Source: CAVTRI01 sp963737075 (GTDB lineage Bacteria; Actinomycetota; Acidimicrobiia; Acidimicrobiales; Palsa-688). Taken from it: 64,000 bases of DNA. The translations under genes and the position numbers were made by a program. Shown here piece after piece: positions 59,630 through 64,000 of the stretch (position 1 is its first letter; every line of letters starts with the position of its first letter). Location: contig CAVTRI010000002.1 in the NCBI GenBank assembly GCA_963737075.1, positions 2,108,001 through 2,172,000 on the forward strand, written 5' to 3'. The notes under the pieces are model-generated. The model made no database searches and had not been told where the DNA came from. It saw only the letters and a list, made by a program, of their open reading frames with translations.

Positions 59630-60787
59630 ATGCAGTGGATTGCATTTCAGCGGGCCGTGCGCGAGCATACGAAACGGCCTCCCGCGGCTACCGTGGAGGC
59701 CGTGGCATTTTGGGGCAGCCGGGCGTGGGTCGCGCTCGTCGCGGCCATCGCCGTGGTGCTCACTGCGTGCAGCGGCCAGAAGCGCGCCGTTGACCCGCAG
59801 TTCCCAGCCGGCGCGTCGCTCCCAGCCGTGACCGTCGAGAACAACCTGCTCATGACCGGGGACAGTCGGTTCGTGATGCGCGGCGCGACGGCTTACATGC
59901 TCCCTTTCTATCTCGTCGATGACAGGGCGGACACCGCGTTGGCGTACGTGACGTCACGGGACTACGCCGACCGCGATCGCATCTTCGCCGACATGCGGGA
60001 TGCGGGTGTCAATACAGTCCGGATCCCCGTCTCCTCGGAGGGGTTTCGCGATGACGCGTACGGGCTCGGGGGAGCGGCCGGCTACCTACAACGGCTCTCG
60101 GCGATCGTTGCGTCGGCCCGGTCTGCAGGCCTCCGGGTCATTGTCGGCTTTTGGCTCAGCGGCGCAGTGAGCGACGACCTCGCAAGAGACTACCCGTCCT
60201 TGTTTCCCTTTATGGGAACAGTGGTCAGCGAGCTCGGAAGCGACGACGTCATGTACGAGCCGCTCAACGAGCCCTTGGGCCTGTCGAGCGATCTATGGCT
60301 GTCGGTCATGTCCGCCGTGGTCACGGAGTGGCGCTCCGACCTGCGTTACCACGGGGTGCTCATCCTCGACACGACGGGCTACTCCTGGGACTTCTCCGCA
60401 CCCGCGGCTACTGCGTTGATGACGCTCGACACCCGGTTGCTGGGCGGCCACCCGAACCTCGCGTTCGCCAATCACCGCTACCCGAACGACAACACCTGCT
60501 TCTGCGGCAGCGAGAGACAGGAGTGGGCGTCTTCGGTCGAAGAGTTCGCCAGTCGGTTCCCAATCGTCGGCACGGAGTACGGCATTTACGACGCCACCGG
60601 TCCGGCGCAGCTCGGCTGGATGAGGCAATTCCTGAGCTATGTGTCCAGATACGCGATCCCAGCCGGCTTCAATGGCGCCGTCGCGTTCGTCTGGGACTGG
60701 GTGGATCCCAACAGCCTGACGGTAGATGACGGGTCGAAGCTCAGCACCTACGGCAGGGTCGTGGCCGCCGAACTGTGGAGCCGATGA
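59630..60787 (+). CDS. Lipoprotein glycoside hydrolase, GH5-like
   Basis: 385 residues from ATG 59630; GTG 59693 or 59702 would put the signal peptide at the N-terminus and may be the real start. Lipoprotein signal with lipobox LTAC (AWVALVAAIAVVLTACSG). The TIM-barrel portion has the acid/base Glu in YEPLNEPLG and the nucleophile Glu in VGTEYGIYD, and NTVRIPVSSEGF, all typical of GH5. It probably acts on a beta-glucan or related polymer outside the membrane. Coupled to the flippase by ATGA. Confidence 0.88.
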   Translation: MQWIAFQRAVREHTKRPPAATVEAVAFWGSRAWVALVAAIAVVLTACSGQKRAVDPQFPAGASLPAVTVENNLLMTGDSRFVMRGATAYMLPFYLVDDRADTALAYVTSRDYADRDRIFADMRDAGVNTVRIPVSSEGFRDDAYGLGGAAGYLQRLSAIVASARSAGLRVIVGFWLSGAVSDDLARDYPSLFPFMGTVVSELGSDDVMYEPLNEPLGLSSDLWLSVMSAVVTEWRSDLRYHGVLILDTTGYSWDFSAPAATALMTLDTRLLGGHPNLAFANHRYPNDNTCFCGSERQEWASSVEEFASRFPIVGTEYGIYDATGPAQLGWMRQFLSYVSRYAIPAGFNGAVAFVWDWVDPNSLTVDDGSKLSTYGRVVAAELWSR

Positions 60788-62277
60788 GCGACCTCTCGAA
60801 CGAACCCGCCGCCGCGAACGCGCCGAACGGCGAGAACCGGCTACCTAACGGACAGCCGGCGAGCCAACTGCGTGGCGTCGCGCTGGCGGGTGGTGGCTAC
60901 CTGGCCCTCCGCGAGGGGCTTGGCATGCTGATCCGCCTCGGTGGCGTCGTCGTCGTTACCCGGCTGATCGGACCGCACAATTACGGCATATACGTGGCAG
61001 CGGCGGCGTTCGTCACGCTTGTGGCGTCGGCAGCGCAGCTCGGCGCAGAGGTCTGGTTGATCCGCCAGCCCCACGAACCCACTGAGGAACAGTACAACCA
61101 GACCTTCACCGCGCTCGTCGTCGTCTCGATTGTCGTGACGCTCGTCGCGCTGGCGGCGACGTGGCCCGTTTCGCTGTTCTACACGAACGGGGAAGCCATT
61201 CGTGCGTTTCGCATCTTGGCGCTCGCCGTCCCGGTGAACATCCTCTGGGCGCCGGCGCAGGCAAAGCTCGAACGCCATTTTCGCTATCGCAAGCTCGCCT
61301 GGCTGGAGCTGGCCGGGGACGTGGCCTTGTACGCAGTGGCGGTGCCGCTGGCGTTCGCTGGCGCCGGGGTCTACGCGCCGGTAATCGGCTACATCAGCTG
61401 GCAGACGACCCTATTCGTGGGCAGCGCCGTTCTCGCTGGGCTCCGGCCGCGCTGGCGGTGGTCGCGCACTCTGACGAGGACGCTGCTCCGGCACGGCTTC
61501 AGCTACTCCAGCTCGACGTGGGTCGATCAGATGGTCGCGCTGGCGAACCCGGTGATCGTAGGCGGCTTCATCGGCGCCACGGGGGTGGGCCTGGTCGGCC
61601 TGGCCATCCGGCTGGTCGACACCGCCGGCTTCGCACTGCGCGCCGCCTGGCGACTGGGCCTGGCGGCGATATCGCGTGTCGCTCATGATCCGGCGCGGCT
61701 GCGCTCGGCCATCGAGGAGGGCATGTTTGCCCAAGCGCTCGTCCTGGGCGTGCCCCTCGCCGGTCTCGCAGTTTTGTCGCCATGGCTGATCCCCTTGGTG
61801 TTCGGCTCAACTTGGAAAGATGCGGTGCCGGTCTACAGCGTGCTGGCTCTGGCCCGTCTGGTCGGCTCTGCCGGGCTGGTCCTCATGACGGTGTTGTTTG
61901 CCAAAGCTCGTAACGGTGCGGTCATCGGGGCCGTGCTGACCCGGGGGGCGCTGCTGGTAGCCGCTTCCGCGGTCTTGATTCCCGTGGCTGGGATCGACGG
62001 ATTCGCGTATGCCAGTCTCATCGCGGCCGCCGCGTGGTGGCTGCTCGATCGCAAGGTGCGGCAGGTCGTCGCCTTCAGCTACCGCAGAGTGTTTCCCGTA
62101 GTCGTCGCGCTCGGCATCCCGATGCTGTTCCCCCTGGCTCCCTGGCCCAGCCGGCTCGCTCTTCTGGCTCCCGCCACGGCGCTGATCATCCTCCCCTCCA
62201 TCCGGTCGGCGATCCTCGAGTACACGCACGTGGCGTTGCGTGCGGTGCTGCCGCGCCGGAGCGCCGCAAATGCGTAG
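60784..62277 (+). CDS. Wzx/RfbX-like polysaccharide flippase
   Basis: 497 residues from ATG 60784, overlapping the GH5 stop. About 12-14 membrane helices of the MOP exporter superfamily, with IGPHNYGIYVAAAAFVTLV near the first helices, FRYRKLAWLELAGDV in the middle and FSYSSSTWVDQM in the second half. It should flip a lipid-linked oligosaccharide across the membrane. Context: GH5 enzyme, methyltransferase and glycosyltransferase. Confidence 0.92.
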   Translation: MSDLSNEPAAANAPNGENRLPNGQPASQLRGVALAGGGYLALREGLGMLIRLGGVVVVTRLIGPHNYGIYVAAAAFVTLVASAAQLGAEVWLIRQPHEPTEEQYNQTFTALVVVSIVVTLVALAATWPVSLFYTNGEAIRAFRILALAVPVNILWAPAQAKLERHFRYRKLAWLELAGDVALYAVAVPLAFAGAGVYAPVIGYISWQTTLFVGSAVLAGLRPRWRWSRTLTRTLLRHGFSYSSSTWVDQMVALANPVIVGGFIGATGVGLVGLAIRLVDTAGFALRAAWRLGLAAISRVAHDPARLRSAIEEGMFAQALVLGVPLAGLAVLSPWLIPLVFGSTWKDAVPVYSVLALARLVGSAGLVLMTVLFAKARNGAVIGAVLTRGALLVAASAVLIPVAGIDGFAYASLIAAAAWWLLDRKVRQVVAFSYRRVFPVVVALGIPMLFPLAPWPSRLALLAPATALIILPSIRSAILEYTHVALRAVLPRRSAANA

Positions 62278-62317
62278 GGCCCGGGGGATGCAGGCGCAGC
62301 CAGTTAGGATGGGAGGA

Positions 62318-63220
62318 ATGCGAGTGGGGGGACTTCGAGGTTTACAGTTGGTCGATGCTGTGCTGTACCGGGTGAGTCCAACGGTGTCGGATCGGCTGGC
62401 GGTCCATCGCCAGGTCTCGGCTGCGGTGGTCCCCCATGGGGTCATCGGGGTGCGCACGACGGATCATTTCCCCACCGAGTATCTCGGTCACGAGGGCGTG
62501 GACTTGCACGAGTCGGACCAGGTGGCTCGACTGTCCGAGTGGTCAACGTACCAAGACTTATTCTCCTTGCTGCGATACGACAGGGAGATCAACGTTTTGG
62601 GTACCGGGCATTGCGTGGAGAACGACTGGTACGAGACACCGGACGTCGAAATCTATGCGTCGATGATCGGTGATTTCCGCCCCGCGGAGGTTATCGAGAT
62701 CGGTGCGGGATATTCGACGCTCGTGGCCCGCCGCGCTCTGGAGCACTTGAGGATCGAGGCCCGAGTCACGGCCATCGACCCGGAGCCCCGCCGGTCGGTC
62801 GCCGAGGCAGCCGATGTTGTGCACCGCTGCCGGGTCGAGGATATCCCGCCGGATCGGGAGCCTTTTTCGGATTTGGGTTCTCCCACCCTCCTCTTCATCG
62901 ACTCGAGTCATGTTGTCCGCGCCGGTGGTGATATCCCGCTTCTGTTCAACAAGCTCGTCCCCTCTCTGCCATCGAGGACGCTCGTCCACGTCGACGACAT
63001 CTACATTCCCTGGGATTATCCTACGTCCTATCGAAAGCGCCTCTATACCGAGCAGTATGTGCTGCAGGCATTGCTCTGCGGCTCGGACCGCTTTCGAACC
63101 GTGTTCGCAAGTCACTACATGGGAAGAAGACACCAGGATCTGATGCGGCAGATCATCAGCCCTAGTGTTGGGGACGAGAGGCGCCACACCGGCAGCTCTT
63201 ACTGGTTCACTGTCGCTTAG
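62318..63220 (+). CDS. Class I SAM-dependent methyltransferase (Methyltransf_24-like)
   Basis: 300 residues from ATG 62318 (GTG 62324 has a better-spaced GGAGG and is an alternative). The SAM motif VIEIGAGYSTLVARRAL and the downstream TAIDPEPRR and LLFIDSSHVV strands are those of polysaccharide/antibiotic O-methyltransferases. The C-terminal part contains LVHVDDIYIPWDYP. Likely modifies a sugar or lipid in the same pathway. Converges with the terminal glycosyltransferase (14-nt overlap). Confidence 0.87.
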   Translation: MRVGGLRGLQLVDAVLYRVSPTVSDRLAVHRQVSAAVVPHGVIGVRTTDHFPTEYLGHEGVDLHESDQVARLSEWSTYQDLFSLLRYDREINVLGTGHCVENDWYETPDVEIYASMIGDFRPAEVIEIGAGYSTLVARRALEHLRIEARVTAIDPEPRRSVAEAADVVHRCRVEDIPPDREPFSDLGSPTLLFIDSSHVVRAGGDIPLLFNKLVPSLPSRTLVHVDDIYIPWDYPTSYRKRLYTEQYVLQALLCGSDRFRTVFASHYMGRRHQDLMRQIISPSVGDERRHTGSSYWFTVA

Positions 63221-64000
63221 CCCGGTCGCCGGCGAGCGATCGGAAGATCTTTTCGTACCACTGCGTCATCGCTGGTACCGAGAAGCGGTGCTGAGCGGAG
63301 GCACGCGCCGCTTCACCGAGATGGCGTCGGAGGCTCGGGTTTGTTACCAGTTGTTTCAGCGCGGCTGCCAGCGCTTCTCGGTCTCCGGGGGGCACGAGCA
63401 ATCCGGTAACGTCCTCTTCGACGACTTCGGCCAGACCGCCGACCCGGTAGGCGACGACCGGGAGCCGAGCCAACATCGCCTCGACGGCGACGAGCCCGAA
63501 ACCCTCCGCCCGGGACGGGATCGCTACCACGTCGGCCTGTGAAACCATCCGCCACGGGTCCGTAAGCCATCCGGGCATTCGCAGGCGGTCCGCAACGCCG
63601 ATGTCGACCGCCAGGTTGGCCAGCGCATTGCGTTCTTCTCCATCACCGACCAGCACGAGGGTAGCCTCAGGGATCGATACCATCGCATGGATGAGGTCGT
63701 CGTAACCCTTCTCCGCACGCAGCCGCCCGACGGCGGCCACGATCGGACGAGGCGCGTCGCCCAGTTCGACGGGCGGATCGCACATCGGTTCGGGAACCCC
63801 GTTGTATACGAGCTGCGTGATGCCGGCCGGGAATCCAAGCGCGGCGTCGGTGTCCCTGCACACCGAGCGGGAGACGCCGGCATAGACGTCCACCGTTCGG
63901 GCCAATGACCGGAAGAGCATTACTTGTAGCCGGCTGCTTGCGGGCAAGACGCAGTGGACAACCGCCACTGTCGGCGTCCGTGTCAGGCGCCCGGCAAGCA
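63207..64000 (-). CDS. GT4-family glycosyltransferase, N-terminus cut by window edge
   Basis: At least 264 codons are visible; the frame stays open to the right edge, so the 5' part lies beyond it (GTG 63968 is internal). The GT-B C-lobe is clear: AAVGRLRAEKGYDDLIHAM, LVLVGDGEERNAL, and the nucleotide-sugar region SRAEGFGLVAVEAMLARLPV with GGLAEVVEEDVTGLLVPPGD. Such enzymes use nucleotide sugars to extend exopolysaccharide or lipid-linked glycan chains. Minus strand, convergent with the methyltransferase gene. Confidence 0.93.
   Translation of the reverse strand, partial: LAGRLTRTPTVAVVHCVLPASSRLQVMLFRSLARTVDVYAGVSRSVCRDTDAALGFPAGITQLVYNGVPEPMCDPPVELGDAPRPIVAAVGRLRAEKGYDDLIHAMVSIPEATLVLVGDGEERNALANLAVDIGVADRLRMPGWLTDPWRMVSQADVVAIPSRAEGFGLVAVEAMLARLPVVAYRVGGLAEVVEEDVTGLLVPPGDREALAAALKQLVTNPSLRRHLGEAARASAQHRFSVPAMTQWYEKIFRSLAGDRAKRQ

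Overview
The window is high-GC DNA with frequent GTG starts, TGA stops and long open frames on the antisense strand. Gene content points to a free-living aerobic actinobacterium, perhaps an Acidimicrobiia-like lineage (inference): a furA-katG pair, a MeaA-type acyl-CoA mutase, an acyl-CoA carboxylase epsilon-like subunit, a PimA-like glycosyltransferase and RecR/YbaB/DnaX beside a small SRP RNA.

Layout. 1-5.9 kb: a cut-off beta-lactamase-family hydrolase, a VapBC module with a palindromic operator, a broken tyrosine integrase, a housekeeping-like sigma factor, a cold-shock protein and a coiled-coil protein with four tandem 42-nt repeats. 5.9-18 kb: TrpB2, an enoyl-CoA hydratase, hydrolases, a two-component system followed by an unusual pair of F0 a and b subunits without c, a C2H2-finger/eRF1-like protein, a Na+/H+ antiporter and two SDRs. 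18-24.5 kb: stress and regulation (furA-katG, TetR, MFS exporter plus MarR). 24.5-27.2 kb (minus): small protein, TadA, cupin-GrpB fusion, a SelW-like protein with an in-frame TGA at the CxxU position, and SixA. 27.2-34 kb: a surface Ig-like protein, a CopD-like membrane protein, a TetR/cupin divergent pair, and a tight STAS / MerR-pseudoreceiver / KaiC-like operon. 34-37.5 kb: tRNA-Ser, SRP RNA, dnaX-ybaB-recR. 37.5-52 kb: central carbon and cofactor genes (ketopantoate-reductase-like protein, thiolase, methylmalonyl-CoA epimerase, Map, a 5'-3' exonuclease, a GT4-flippase-like fusion, a PAP2 protein, Aat, acyl-CoA carboxylase beta and epsilon, MeaA). 52-57 kb: a peptidase S51 protein, two cyclophilins and lysC-asd. 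57-64 kb: an envelope/exopolysaccharide block (beta-helix protein, dioxygenase-like protein, GH5 lipoprotein, Wzx-like flippase, methyltransferase, and a glycosyltransferase running off the right edge).

How the genes fit together. Thiolase, epimerase, acyl-CoA carboxylase and MeaA within 14 kb suggest C2/C3 acyl-CoA assimilation through ethylmalonyl- or methylmalonyl-CoA. FurA and KatG form a peroxide response. The right end looks like a polysaccharide synthesis and export locus. The most notable observations are the probable UGA-encoded selenocysteine gene at 25094-25363, the STAS/pseudo-receiver/KaiC operon at 31568-34001, the orphan a/b F0 pair at 9077-10108, and the tandem repeat at 39543-39796, which seems to be made of copies of the adjacent gene's ribosome-binding region.
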